Counted from the first letter of the stretch, positions 36,742 to 50,128 are shown. The stretch: 64,000 bases of DNA from Dimorphilus gyrociliatus (GCA_904063045.1 CAJFCJ010000001.1:627501-691500), one strand, 5' to 3'. The notes: generated by a model not told the origin, from the sequence alone. Program-made: numbers and translations.

Positions 36742-37024
36742 AGAAAAATAAAAGAATAACAAATATGGAATTAAATTGACCTTACTGCTGCAAAAAGACT
36801 TATTCTCTAGTCGTTCGTTTTTAGGAAGATTTACTCCAAGAAAGATGGCGGAAAGTTATTATTTTATTGTTCAGTAAAATGTAATTTTTAATTGGTATTA
36901 AATTTTTTTTAAATGCTAATATCATTTATATTATTTAAAATTTTATTAAGATTGTTTCTTTTCATATAAAAAACAAATGACTCTCTACAGGATTGAACAT
37001 TTCTTTCTTGAATATAAATATGGG

Positions 37025-40000
37025 TTAAATACTAATGAGTTTTTCTATTAGACAAGTTATATGCCTACCAATGTCCATTTCTTTTACATTCTTAACAATT
37101 AATGAACATTTATGATATTTTTGAAATGTTAATGATTGAGGATAATTCGATTGTATTATAGGATTAGCGGATTGGTTATATTTTGAGAAGATTCTTTGTA
37201 AAAATCTTCTATGCTTCGATTTCATAAGGCAAGACGATATTCTATAATAATTTAATTTGTTTCTTCTAAATTTATCTTCGTCTTTAATTGGACTATGTAC
37301 ACTCATAATTGAATTAAGAAAAGATTGAGTATTCTCTGTCTTTTGTTGTTTGTTTCTCGAGATGGATTTAGTTAGTTGGGCCGTAAAGTTATCTTTCAAA
37401 TTCACTTCTTTTTCTCTAATGTTCTGATGAGAATCAATATTTGACAAGTATTTAATCAATGTTGTCAAATCCTTCACTTTTTGATTGTCTGTGTTATGAG
37501 AAAATGAGTCAATTATTTTGTTTAATTCATTCTTATCTCTATTCCGAAGAATTTGGGAAAGCATGTTGGTGGATAGATAACCTTCGGCCCAATCTTGAAT
37601 TCCTTCTATAGAAGTTCTTATATCTTTGGATAAACCGGATGATGTAATATATTCTTTCAAAGCGTCTATATCTTCTATGGTTAAACTCTCTTGTAATATA
37701 TCAGTTTTAATGACAGTTCCGTCAGATCTTTTAATAGATAAACTGTTTCGACTATTTATAGATGTATTTGTCATGTAGCTTTTCAACGAACTGAGTAGTT
37801 TATTAATCTGTAAGAATTGGTGTTTCCTTTCATTTTCCGAACAATTACTAATAATGATTGTTAATGCAGGTTTGAGTAGTGATTTACATATTTTGTAGAT
37901 GTTTTGTATAGTATTTTTTCCAAGTATCCAATCTCGAATTTCAACAACAGCCTTTCTTAATTCTTTACTATCAATTGAAAAGACGCTATCGCTATCGATA
38001 TCCATAGTTGTTCCCCCGCTATCCTTTCTATCCGATTTCCAGCTATTCTTTAAAGAGAAATCACTTAAAAGACTATCAATTCGATTAATTTGTTCATCTT
38101 TATCTTTGACTCCAACTTCGTGAGTAGGAGTTGTTGTTTGTCGATTCGGTTGGAGAGAGTTTGCAGGCGTTGTATTATCCCATAATTTTAAAGATTCTGT
38201 TGAATTTGCAACTGAACTATTCGGCAGTCTTGGAATATTATCTTTAGAATCAAAGCTATCGGGGGAAGATCTTACAAAGATTGTACCACCAACTTTATTC
38301 ATAGTTTGAAGTTTGAGAGCTCTTTGAAATTGTCCGATATCACTGCTGATTTCATTGATTCGTAAATTTCTTAATTTCAAAGATTTTAGATTTGGTTTTT
38401 TTCGATTTGTTATTGAATTCTTTGAAAATACTTTAATTTTCTGAATTGTTAGATCAAAGTAAGGATTCTCTTCAAATTCATTCTTAATCCTGCTAGTTCT
38501 CTTGGCACTACTACTGTATGTAGGATATAAATCAAATTTTGCCGTTAAATTTCTTGTATATATTGGAAATCTATCTCCATTTTTAAATCTTGATTTATTA
38601 ATCGAAGGGAATTTATGAGACAGTTCCTTTGTCTGTTTATTCACGATGTTTAATTTAATATTATCTTTTCTCGAATTGACTGTCATAGGATTTCTTATAA
38701 AATCCTTAAATGATATATTTAAGGGTTTTTTTGCAAAATTTGAATATTTTTCTCTTAAAGATTTAATATCCTTTTTCTTTTGTGTTGAACAGTTTAGCGG
38801 ATTAGTAATTTTATTCAGTTTGTAAGCGTCTATAATATAACCGGTAGATGGTGTAGGCGGTTCGTTTAGATTAGCTACTTCCTTGTTCGTTTGACTAATT
38901 CTTTGTGATAAAAGTTTACGGTTGCCTGCAATTTCTAAATCATTTGGTAATTGATGTAAATCAATGGTCAGCGTTAAATTTGACGATAATTTTCTAGTTT
39001 CAGGTTTACTTATGGATTTAAGTCGAGGATAAATTATAGCTTTCTCCTCATTAACAGTAGTGCCGAGCGTCATTGGCGCCGTTTTTAATGGAATTGAATG
39101 TGTATACTGAGTAGTATCATTATTGAATGAAGTTAATTTTTTACCATACTTCCTTTCTTTTTTCAAGTATTCCAGATAATTTTTCATGATATTTTTAGAT
39201 AAATATGCATAATCAATTTCCTGGAAAAAGAAAGAAAATAAGGATTCATTTATTGGAAGGATAATAGAAATATTGAATAATACATTTATCTCTGCCTTAT
39301 CTTTTACTGTAGCTGTACCATTTTCAAAATTCTTATCGATAAAACTTTGGAGAGAATCGTTATCCATTTCATTAGGTTTATCAAATAATGGTAAATAATA
39401 ATGAATATTTTCTAAATATTCAATATTGTTACATCGTTTTTTAACCATTGTTGAATTCTCTTTAAAATAGATAAGGAAATCTTGATCTTTACCATAAAGA
39501 TAAGATTTTAGGGGAATTTCTAAATTTTTATAAACTTGTAACGCATTTTTTAATGGAATAGAATTCATTGTAAAAGTATCTTGCAATTTATCTCGTAAGT
39601 GCTGAAGAGTATTAGCAATCATTTTATCTTCCGTATCCTTAGATAAATTATATTTATTCTCCATAAAGAAATGTTTAATAGCATTATAATAATAATTTTC
39701 AGCTCGAATTAAGCACGGATTATCATCAAACAATTTCTTTATATCCATATTCTCTTTTGATTGATCAGCATCTTTCGTTAGCTTAAACTTGGCTGCTGTC
39801 GTTTGTCTAGAAATTCTATTATCTTTTTCAGTTAAATTAATAACCTCATCTGCTAATAATGATTGTTCATGTAGTTTCTCTCCTGATCGATTTTCCTTCT
39901 TGAATACTTTATAAGTAGTTTTTTTCATTTTTTTTCTATATCTATAAATCTTCTTTTTCCCCTTTTTAATTGTTTTCCTACATTTCATACGAGAAACGTC

Positions 40001-42627
40001 TATTTTACAAGAATTTCCACTTATTCCTTTGCTAGATGTTTCAACGGCGTCCTTAAATTTAACAAAATTACCAGTGGAGTCTTTCATCTTGAAAACTGAC
40101 ATAGTAGACGATATAGTCGTTTCATTTCCATCAATGTTCAACACTATTCAACCAAATGAATATAATAAAATAGATTTATATTTATAACATAAATTTTACT
40201 ATTCGATTCTGGTAGTCTAGTTAAAGAAAAAACGTTAATTTCACTATCCCCAACGTCGAGCACTGTATCATCCCCTTCCTTATTAGTAGTATACCTAATT
40301 AATATATGTAAAAATATGTATTTCTAATAATAAAGGCAAAACAAGCTGTTGAAATAAAAACTGGATAAAAAGTTACAATTTGTAATACGAAACTAACGTT
40401 TGTGTCAATTCAAACTTATTAGTTTTAAATGATCTAAAAATAAATTAAAAACATTATTAAAAAGAAAAACGCAAAAATTAATGAAAATAGGGATACAAAC
40501 TCCTCTGTCATTGAATAAACATGATGAGAATTATATATGTTTTCTTTCGTTTTAGACTTTAGTACATGGAATGCTTTTTTCCGGCTTTTCTGTTTGTAAT
40601 CTTAGAATATTGAAAAGTATTAGTTTGTTATCGACATAATTATAATTATTGTGTACTCTTAGAAACTTCATTTCTCTTCCTATCTCTATTTAGAAGTTTG
40701 TTAGCCGACTTAAAGAGAATATATATCTTTATATTTTTTGCACAATAGCCAAAAAATGAAATAATTAGATGTTTTACCTTTCGTAGTTTGTTAGTATTTT
40801 TTAAGAATTGATTAATTCTTTTCCTATTTATCTTTAATTGATTAGTCATATTAAGTAGCATTTTATCGTTTTGGCAAGCTTTGATGACTTCTTTTATCAA
40901 TTCTTCTTCCTATTCTTGACATATGAGTGTTAATGTAAAATAGAAGAAATACTTAATTATTTATCTTTTAAAATATTAACATCTGTTAATTCAGTTAAAT
41001 TTAGAAAGTTGATAACGTTATATAACAATTCAGAGTCGCTTTGAGATTTATCTTTCTCGTATTCGTCCAGTTTAAGATTAATCTATATATACAATATATA
41101 TATATATATATACTGTATTATATATATATATGTATATATAATTCTAAGTTTATCAATACTAAGTTACCGAGGAATCTTTAACTTCAATTCCTTCGTTACT
41201 TAATATCTTTGACACATCCTTTTCTTCTGTTCCCATTGAACTAAGAACTCTTAAAGTTCCTTTTCTTCTATTACAAGATTGTGTCTGTTTATAGTTTTTT
41301 TATTAGTCCTATTAAAGAAGAATATTATATTCACTTAATGAAAATAACATACGTTCAACTGTTCTGCCAAATCAGCAAGAATAAACTGCTGCAATCCGCT
41401 AGGATATCCATAATTTCTAATAGAATTACATCGGCAATGATATTTAGATATATTTAAATATTTTAGCTTATTTTTATACTCATGTATTTTAACTATATAA
41501 TCGCAAATGTTCTCGTAGGAAGAATCATTACATATATGCATTATATCAATCATATTTTTAATTATTGATTCGGGAGCTTGATGTTTTGTGCCCGCAAACC
41601 ATTTTTCATCAATTATCTCTTTAAATATTGGCGGCAGCTTTATAAAAGGGTTGTTAAATACACTAACTGATTTGAAAGTTGCGAAATAGTTATTAACCTT
41701 TTCGTACTCTTCTACTTTATCATTATCATCGTCATTGTTGTTATCTATCCTACTTTTATACCATAGGTTATAATCAAGCTTTATATCTGGTAGGGTATTT
41801 CGCCTAATCCGTCTCTGGTCTAATTAAAAGAATAGAGTACAATACTTATACAGACTTAGTGCAAAAATTAATTTCGTTTTCTGACACATACGGAAATCTA
41901 TATCTGGATTGTTGACAACAATCATCGGTGATGATAGACCTTTTGGTATATTGGCTTTCTCGTCATTTTCTTGGTTGCTGACCTAGCATTTAAAGTATAT
42001 AGGCCTTATACGGTTTTTTTTTAAATCGAGAAAACTTTACATAATCACTTCGTTCTCTACTGAAAGTTATATGTGATTTCTTTCTTTTATGAATATTACT
42101 TGGTTCCTTGTGAATTTTCAATGAAATATCAGATGTTTCTTTAAAGGTATCGCCTTGCTTTATAAACAGAAAAGAAAAACCCTTTATTTAAATACGATTT
42201 TATCATAAATGAAATATTTTTACGCCAAAGTAAAGTTTAGGTTTAGAGAAAAACTCTTTTTCAAATGTAGATTTTTCAGGTAGCTAAGGTTTAACAGGTT
42301 AATAGTTTATAAAAAAAAACTATACTTCTATAATATAAAATAATATTCACGGGAAGTGGTTGCCAGTCATCAACCTGATATTTTTCATAATCAATATTTA
42401 GGTTATTCTTATTATTACACGATAATAACCTTCTTATAACAGAATTTGGTATATATCCTAAATGAAAAAAGAGTACAGATAATAAAAAAGCAAATAGAAT
42501 AAGCTATTATTTTATAAAATATTGTTTCTAATAATAAACCATCAGGAGCTATAGGATATTTTATTATTTCTTCATTAATTTTAATTGGACACTGTATTGT
42601 AGACAATTGATTCTCCTTATTCAACAT
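37025..42627 (-). CDS. Unrecognised large Lys/Asn/Ser-rich protein
   Basis: I do not recognise this gene. Thirteen minus-strand exons keep one frame: 42627-42540, 42457-42351, 42157-42041, 41982-41892, 41819-41353, 41284-41168, 41082-40981, 40909-40778, 40708-40657, 40600-40497, 40278-40200, 40143-39284, 39220-37025, giving 1503 residues. The first 350 residues look partly folded (PDGYIPNSVIRRLL; YQVDDWQPLP; IKLPPIFKEIIDEKWFAG). The rest is low-complexity and rich in Lys, Asn, Ser and Ile, with basic clusters (KKGKKKIYRYRKKMKK) and a helical segment near the C-terminus (ELRKAVVEIRDWILG). No signal peptide or membrane helix is seen. Some splice sites (exons 9-11) are weak, so the middle of the model is less certain. 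It is divergent from the gene at 43277. Confidence 0.6.
41081..41144. repeat. TA-rich microsatellite
   Basis: Near-perfect TA dinucleotide runs broken by GT/GC steps, inside an intron of the large orphan gene. Similar short TA tracts occur at about 42710-42735 and 47808-47830. Confidence 0.8.
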
Positions 42628-43276
42628 TCCCGGTATCTATATGAGTTAAGAATAAAGAGAATGTAGTTTGAAAGCAATAATTCTGTGATAACCTACTTAA
42701 ATATACTGTATATATATGTATATATATATATATTCTTTACATAAAAGGAAGATGATTTTGTTATAGTTTTCGTGTTAATTAAAAATAATCTGTTCGATTA
42801 TTATGTTACTAAATCTTCTCATTATTATTTGAGAGCAAATAGACGTCTCTTCTCACAATTATAACAATATTATGCCTATAATTTCTATCTTCTTTTCTTT
42901 CGTTTTCTTCCTATTCGCCTTATTATTAGTATTATTCCTTTTTAAATTAAATGAAAACGTTGTTATTAATTAACTTATATAAATATATGTATGTTATGAG
43001 TATTTGTTTATTTTTTTTTTGAAAATTAAAACCGTCCATTCATTAATTTTATAGATTTCTTACTAAACTGTATTTAGATATGGAAATATATAAATATTAA
43101 TATTTTATAAGTTATTGATTGGTAATTTAATGTTTTTTGCAGTTTTCCTTTATTCATTGAAAAGCAAACCAGATATGATATTGCACTGAGGAACCTTGAC
43201 ATTTGATAAACTTTGAATTTGTCTTGTTTTTTTCTCTCTCTCTCCTCCAACCTTCTGTCTCTCTTCCAAAAGTAGA
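42628..43276. other. Divergent promoter gap with pyrimidine tract
   Basis: About 650 bp of AT-rich DNA between two divergent unrecognised genes. Its right end (43228-43271) is a long TC-rich tract ending CCAAAAG just before the ATG at 43277. This resembles a 3' splice site, either of a 5' UTR intron or of spliced-leader addition. On the left, an AG just before the orphan ATG (near 42637) could be a similar acceptor. Confidence 0.35.
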
Positions 43277-44162
43277 ATGATGAATTGTAATATCTTTATG
43301 CTCTTTACAAGTTTTATTATATTTCAAATGATTTTCGTATTTTGGATATATTTATCTAAAGATCAAATATCGAATACGTTGATTAGAAAAAAGATTATAA
43401 AAGAGGCTAGGTCGCCATATTATGGCTTTTTAAGTGTCGTTAAAAGGAGAAAGTACCTTAAAAACTTAGATATACGGACTATTGTGATTTTGGAAGTAAA
43501 TATTGAAAAAACCAGTAAAAACTTTGAAATTCTCGAAACGTTCCTTAGAAATCATGAAAGGATAATTTATTTTGGGGATATTGATCAATTCCTTTATGAA
43601 TTAACAGGAAAGCGTTACGCTGGGAATTCGTTTAAAAAATATCGCTACATCCGGCATTTTTCTTCTTGTTCGAGGCTAAGTAACATTCTTATTAACCACT
43701 ACACCCGACAGAGAAGACAATATCCTTGCCTACGTAAGCTTGTTATTCTTTTTATACATATACAGTGTACAATTTTTAACTCTACTCTATATTTATATAT
43801 ATATAAACATAGGTTTATCGGTAAAATCTCCATCATATCCCTGTGAAATATCTCCGCACAACTGCAAAAATTATCATATGGCATTTTCAATTAGAGAACG
43901 ATTGTCTTTCAATTTAATTAAGCAAATGACCGATTTAAAATCATTAGTAAGAATAATACGAGTAGTTGAAAATAAATCGGATTGTCGAAGAAGATATTCT
44001 AATCGAAGAATATCTGGAAGTATATTCAATCATTCTATCACGGAAATGGATTTAAATAATATTAAATGTAATCCAAGATTAACTTTTTTAGAGTTAATTA
44101 ACAATATAGGATTATATCTTCCAACTGATTTGGGTTTATATGTAGATTCGTTGGAGAATTAA
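43277..44162 (+). CDS. Unrecognised protein with N-terminal membrane anchor
   Basis: Not recognised. Exons 43277-43733 and 43813-44162 give 268 residues. The N-terminus MMNCNIFMLFTSFIIFQMIF is a strongly hydrophobic signal or signal-anchor. The following region is basic (KKIIKEARS; VKRRKYLKNL) and has several cysteines in the second half (YPCLR, YPCEISPHNC, DCRRRY, IKCNP), consistent with a secreted or luminal disulfide-bonded domain. It ends YVDSLEN. The spacing recalls small cystine-knot ligands, but I cannot assign a family. The intron is 79 bp with clean GTAAGC and TAG ends, which supports a real gene. Confidence 0.55.
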
Positions 44163-44889
44163 TAACTTATTCAATATTCTTCATTTGTTTTATCTAACAA
44201 ATTGTTAATTGAAAAAATTCAAGTTAATTATGCGATTCTCCTTTCTTTTTTCATTTTTATTAGCTAAATGTTGAATTAAGGTAAATGACTTCTGAGATAT
44301 AATTGCGTAATATTAGGAAATTTTGAAGAATAGTAAATAGGCCTTTGCTGGTAACTTTCCTTGTTGAAGGGTGATATTGTGACGAAATCGATTTTACGAA
44401 GGTTACGAATATGCTCTAATTTTTTCTCTGAATAAATTCGTTATTTTTAAAAAATAAAAGAGTATAAAGGGTTTGTTTGTATTAAAATATATGTAGTACG
44501 TATATTTGTATAAACAGTTAACTTGTAATTAGACAACCATAGAGATATGTAGCAATAGAACAATAGAGAAATATTTATTTTACTGCAAATCATGACGATA
44601 CGAAAAATAAAATTTGTGCTGCCACCTATATAATTTTCATTTAAAAGCAAATTCAAAAGTATCAGTTTTCTTTATGCAACAGAGAGAAGTTGACGCCACA
44701 TTATACGTTATTCTTAATGCTTTTTCCATCAAATAATTGACTATAATAATTATTTAGAAACTAATTATTTATTAAATTTGAAACGCTTATTAGCTTGAAA
44801 GAAGAAAATTTAGGAATAAAAGAAAAGAAATATACAGATATTCTTAAAGAGAAAGCATTGAAAAGAAGGAAAAATAGCAATTAAAAGAT
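44163..44889. other. Intergenic, no gene seen
   Basis: About 730 bp of AT-rich sequence between two + strand genes. No coding or RNA signal is recognised. Confidence 0.4.
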
Positions 44890-45660
44890 ATGAATTTTGA
44901 AGCAAGGTGCATGAATATTCCTAGTGGTATAAAGTTTACAATTGGATTACTCTTACCATCGTCTATAGCTACTTTGTTAGTTGCATTAATTATGAAAGAT
45001 TGGAGTTCATTATCATCACCTGAAACAGGAACAAAAGAATTTGGTATCTTCTCTGTTTGTATGAAAATTGAAAATCACCGGTCATGTGAGAATTATTACG
45101 AAGTGTCAGGTAAAGATCCTATCATATACAGTAATATAATATTACAAAACTGAATATTTGTTGTTATTTATTTCTATACAGGACTACTCAGATTCTTACA
45201 AATAATGCTAATCCTAGCAGTAGTTCTTCTCTTTTCTGCTGAAATTATTGGCTTAAGTTTTGCCTGGGCTTGCAAAAGTCGCTACCCTCTTGCCATTTCA
45301 AGCTTGTTTAGTTGCTTGGTGATTTGCTTATGTTGGGGATTGTTCCTCGCCAAGAGTATGGACATCATACCTAATTTAGCTCAAAGTTTTAATTCAGAAT
45401 ACTCGGTTGGATCATCGTTCTCACTATCAATTGTTTCTTCTGCCCTTGCCTTATTATCCTCCATCGTTACTTTCATATCAAGACCTGTTCAGGCAAATTC
45501 CGCAAGTCATCATCGTCTAAGCCCCCATTTACGAGTTCCAGTTAGTAATATCATGGTTACAGATGTCCCTCAGTCAAATTTTAGTCAATGTCGATTGCCT
45601 ACCTACGAAGAATGCGTCTTTCCCTCAGATCTACCACCAGCTTACGAAGAGAAAGCTTAA
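44890..45660 (+). CDS. Claudin/PMP22-like four-helix membrane protein with PPxY tail
   Basis: Likely plasma-membrane protein of the claudin/PMP22/EMP superfamily, with a role in junctions or membrane organisation. Exons 44890-45109 and 45182-45660 give 232 residues. Helix 1 is IKFTIGLLLPSSIATLLVAL. The first extracellular loop holds W(S)...FGIFSVC...RSC, a degenerate form of the claudin W-GLW-C-C motif. Helices 2-4 follow (LQIMLILAVVLLFSAEII; ISSLFSCLVICLCWGLFL; FSLSIVSSALALLSSIVTFI). The cytosolic tail carries PTYEEC and PPAYEE, motifs bound by WW-domain ubiquitin ligases of the Nedd4 type. Exact paralogue is unclear. Confidence 0.7.
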
Positions 45661-47069
45661 ATATAATAAACCAATAGATGTTGTTAACGTACGGTCATTT
45701 GTTTTTCCTATGTACGCCTTGTTGATTATTTGTTTTAACATTTTCTTTAAGAAAAAGTATCTTTTTTATCCGAAAGTTTTGTAGCTATTGTCTTATTTTC
45801 TTCCTCTTTAGTTCTCTCTTAAGGAAGAGAGAGGGAAAGAGAAATAGAAAGAAAAAAATGAAGGTGCTCTAAAGAATACCCTTCAATACGACATACATTT
45901 AGCAGAGGTAGAGATTTTTCCTAGGCCTATTTATTTTCTTTTTGTAACAAATGATGAAGACTTTTAGCCATGAATAAAGAAACAATTAATGAAACCAAAG
46001 ATAACATTATCTTCTCCCTTTTCCATCATCTTAAACTATAGTTCTCTCAGTATAGTCTTTTTATATATAATACTACGAGGGTGAACAACCTAGATATTAT
46101 CATGTGTCACTGACATTAAGGTCAAGCATGAACCATAATCTTTCAATGTTAAATGAGTATACGACAAGCTACTATGTTGTACAAAATCGTAATAAATGCA
46201 GTAAATCGCAATTTTTTTGAAAGAGATATAAATAATTAAACTATTCAATGCAATATCAATTTAAATAAAACAAAACGATTTTCAAGGCTGTTCTATTCAA
46301 TGATAAAAAAATGTAACTATTATACATTTCTATATATAATACATTAAGTTTAATCTAATAAAAGTTGAATATAATAATAGAATTTTAAAGGACTAAAGCC
46401 TTGAACTTTAGGAGTTAATAAGCTTTAATTATATTGTAAATTCATGTAACATTAAAACATTTCTATTTTTGAACGAAGGACACTTTCTATTTAGTAATTA
46501 GAACAGCTAATGCATTGTATCTACTTTCTCTTCGTGTTTCTCTAATGATCAAGAAGAGAAAAGAAAAGAGCAAGATATTAGTCTTAAAAAATATATAGTA
46601 TATAAACTGCGCATTTAAACGCTATTACGTGGAAATGAATCAAAATGTATTCAAAAGATATAGAAAGAAAAAATATTATAAAAGATAGTTTAAATGTAAT
46701 ATTAGATATTTCTTAATCTTTCATCATTTCATATGTCTATATTTCTAATTAAATAGAAATTGAATAGGCAAAAAGGTCACATAATCTGTCGTATATTCCT
46801 CTATGTATATTACAAATATATAGTGATTAGAAAAAGAAAGAATTATGAATGCAGATTGATTCTAGATATTTATTACTTGAACAATACAATTCCCCGAAAA
46901 ACATCACGCATAATAAAATTATTTAATGTAATTTGTACATTCATAAAGAAGTATATATACTAAAATAGTATATACTATGTTGTAAACTCGTTTATATAAT
47001 TCTTTGATAATTGTACTACTGTATGTATAAATGAAAAAGAGAATATCAGGCGGCCAAGATTTAGCGATA

Positions 47070-47117
47070 TAAAGAGAGAAAGAGACCGAGAGACAGAGAG
47101 AGAAAGAAAGAAAGAGA
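47070..47117. repeat. GA-rich simple repeat
   Basis: Purine tract of GAGA/GAAA units (AGAGAGAAAGAGACCGAGAG and onward) in the gene-poor region. Simple-sequence DNA; GAGA-type factors can bind such tracts, but no role is shown. Confidence 0.7.
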
Positions 47118-48440
47118 TGTATTTGTATTAAATGAAAAGAAAGGAGGAACTTTCTTATAGTTTGATTTCAAAGAAATGATTCTGGTTGAAACCTATTTAA
47201 ATCACGAATGCACCGCGCCATCTGTTAGCCTCGGAATATATTTATTGTTATGTTTATGAATAGCTGCTTCTCATGTTTACAATACATTTTTCTGTATGTT
47301 AATAATGTTATATTTATATCAATATGTCTATGTTAGTCGTTTGCTACATTATACGAAAATTAAGCAATCGTTTGTCTTTAAAAATGAAATATAGAGGGCA
47401 TACTGAATAGCGTAGTATAAAGTTGAGAAGAACAATACCTTTGTGTAATATAGTATATATAGATATATTTCTTTGTTGGAGCTATCAATAAATTCAAAAC
47501 AGCTTGTTTCTAAAAGTCTATCTTTTATTATGCTATTAGTGAATGGGTATTACTAACATGTACTGTCTATTTTTAGAAATATGAAGTCGCTAACAGGTAG
47601 AGAATAGAAAGCCAAAAGTGATGATTAAAGATATTTATTCTTCAGCAGTTAAACTTTTTTTCAAACATTCAGTATGAATTATAGCAATAAATAAAACTAT
47701 TATTTTGATAAGATTTTATAAAACTTAGTAGCTTACTCTAACTTTGAAGATCATCTATCTGTAGTGAAGTTTAGTAATTATAATCACCTATTATGTATTT
47801 TAATCTCCAATATATATATATATATATATAGGTTCTTTGTCTATTGTGATAAATCTCCATTTGTCATGTTGGCACGCGAACAAAAGTGACAAGGTCAAAA
47901 CTTCGAATATATTTTGGTTTCTCGATTGAATCTTTATTTTCGAAATGAATCAGGTCACTCTTTTCCGAACAATAATAATAATAAAGATTATAACATCAAA
48001 TAATGAATTGATGATATTAGAATATAGAAAGAGGCGACTTCAGTGCAAAGAAGGCAAGATATTCCAAGCAGTAGTATTTTATATAAATAAAATAAATATC
48101 CTTTATTTTTTTTACTTCCTGTATTTAAATCTGCTCAAAGTATACTAAAAATACTGTGATAAAAATTTTCTAGTTACTACATTAGAACAATATTAATGGA
48201 TATTCAATGAATTTACTTTTTGGTATCTAAGGTATTATTACAGAGGTATTTATATGAAACAATGAATTTTCAACTTCCTTTTTAAAAATAAATCATATTA
48301 TTTATTAAAAAGCCCAATAATAATGACAATTTTAGTAAAAACGCCCACGTTACTTGTCTAGTTTACAAGGTATACTATATATTAGCTATGTCGGTAAAAA
48401 TCGTGACTAAATTTACACAAAACCCTAACGGTTTGTTCCA

Positions 48441-48452
48441 TGCGCATGCGCA
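48441..48452. promoter_or_regulatory. Perfect palindromic NRF1 site
   Basis: TGCGCATGCGCA, the full NRF1 consensus, 84 bp upstream of the DEGS start codon. It is one of very few CpG-rich words in the region. Probable core-promoter element of the desaturase gene. Confidence 0.6.
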
Positions 48453-48535
48453 ATTTTACTACCGGTTATTGTCCACATCGTACGACCATAGCGTGATAAG
48501 AAACATCACCATTTTTCTTCAAAGGAGACTCAAAC

Positions 48536-50128
48536 ATGGGACAAGGTGTTTCTCGCACAGATTACGAATGGGTTTATACAGATGAACCCCATGCAACTAG
48601 GCGAAAAGAGATTATGGGTTCGCATATTTTTCCTTCATTTTGTTTTCATTTAAAGACTTAGCGGTTTCTGCTTTTAATTTCAGCCAAATATCCCCAAGTA
48701 AAAAAGTTGATGGGTTGTGACCCAAATATGAAGTACAAAGTTACTGCATTGATTCTCATGCAGCTGATTGCCTGCTACTTAGTTAAAGATTCGTCATTTT
48801 TAACTATATTCATTGTCTCCTACTGTTTTGGCGGTGTTATTAATCACTCTCTCACTTTGGCAATACACGAAATTTCACATAACCTTGCCTTTGGGCATAG
48901 TAAACTACTATGGAATCGTTGGTTAGGAATTTGGGCAAATTTACCATTAGGAATACCCATGTCAATATCCTTCAAAAAGTATCACTTGGAACATCATAAA
49001 TATCAAGGGGACGTTGATAAGGATATGGATGTTCCTCATGAATTAGAAGCTAAATTATTTACAACTACCTTATTGAAATTTGTATGGCTGTTGCTACAGC
49101 CCGTCTTTTACGCTCTAAGGCCGTTGGTGGTGAATCCTAAACCTGTAACATTGCTTGAGATAGCAAATACTATTATTCAAGTCATATTTGACATTATTAT
49201 AGTCTACACAATGGGCTGGAGATCTCTAATTTACCTTGCTTTTGGAACGTTCACTGCCATGGGTCTTCATCCGGTGGCGGGTCATTTTATTTCTGAACAC
49301 TATATGTTTGTCAAGGGTTACGAAACGTACAGCTACTATGGCAGATTGAACTGGATTACATTTAATGTGGGATACCATAACGAGCATCATGACTTTCCTA
49401 GTATTCCAGGATGTAACTTACCCAAGGTAAGAATCTATGAATCTATTTACTCTCTTTCCTTATCTACAATCTGTTTATTTTTCGGTTGTTTGAAACCGAT
49501 ACAAGACTATTAACTGATAAAGACACTAGAGTTGTGTGTATAACTACTAGAGGCATATGTCCTATCTATCGCTATTGTTATGGAAAGCAGCTAATCCCTT
49601 CATAGTTGTTTACCATCGCAACAGCTTAAACAAGAAAGAGTTTTAAACGAATAATCATTCATCTAGTAATTGATATCATAACAAATTTAACGTCTTCTTT
49701 TTTTGTAAAGACTAAACAACCATAACACCCATTTAAACTGTTTTTTCTTCTATCTAAAAAAATGCTATTAAAACTTTCGAACTATTGAACACAAATCATT
49801 AACAATATATTCTTGACATCTTTTGTAATTTGTTTGTTGTATATCGTTACCTTTTTAACTAAAATGGATTTTTAACTATTATTACAGCTGAAAGAAATGG
49901 TACCAGAATATTATGACAATTTACCTTGCCACAACTCCTGGTGCAAGGTATAATATTGATATTATTTTTATTTATCTCCTTCATAATGAAATAATGACCT
50001 TTTTTTTTTCCTTTCTCAAGGTTCTTTGGGAATTTATTTTCAATCCTGATATAGGACCATATGCAAGAATACGTAGACGTCGTAAAGAAAGACTTGAGAA
50101 TATGAACGAAACACCTAAAAACGAATAA
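48536..50128 (+). CDS. DEGS1: Sphingolipid delta(4)-desaturase
   Basis: ER-membrane di-iron desaturase that converts dihydroceramide to ceramide. Exons 48536-48617, 48684-49426, 49888-49947, 50021-50128 give 330 residues (human DEGS1 323). It starts [19 protein letters not shown], the conserved N-terminus with a myristoylation-type glycine at position 2. The three histidine boxes are intact: HEISH, HLEHH and HNEHH (in [14 protein letters not shown]). Membrane helices lie between the first two boxes and before the third. The C-terminal exons encode [13 protein letters not shown] and a basic tail. Intron 3 (461 bp) is long compared with the others. Confidence 0.96.

Larger units (their letters stand above)
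45661..48535. other. Long gene-poor AT-rich stretch
   Basis: Nearly 2.9 kb with no credible gene on either strand, the longest such stretch here. It contains purine-rich GAGAAA repeats (about 47070-47117), a TA microsatellite (47808-47830) and homopolymer tracts. The left part is probably the 3' UTR of the claudin-like gene and the right end is the DEGS promoter. A non-coding RNA cannot be excluded. Confidence 0.4.

Noticed and set aside
36840-36851. YY1-like AAGATGGCGGA site
   Set aside because: It lies between two convergent 3' ends, so a promoter role is unlikely without further evidence.
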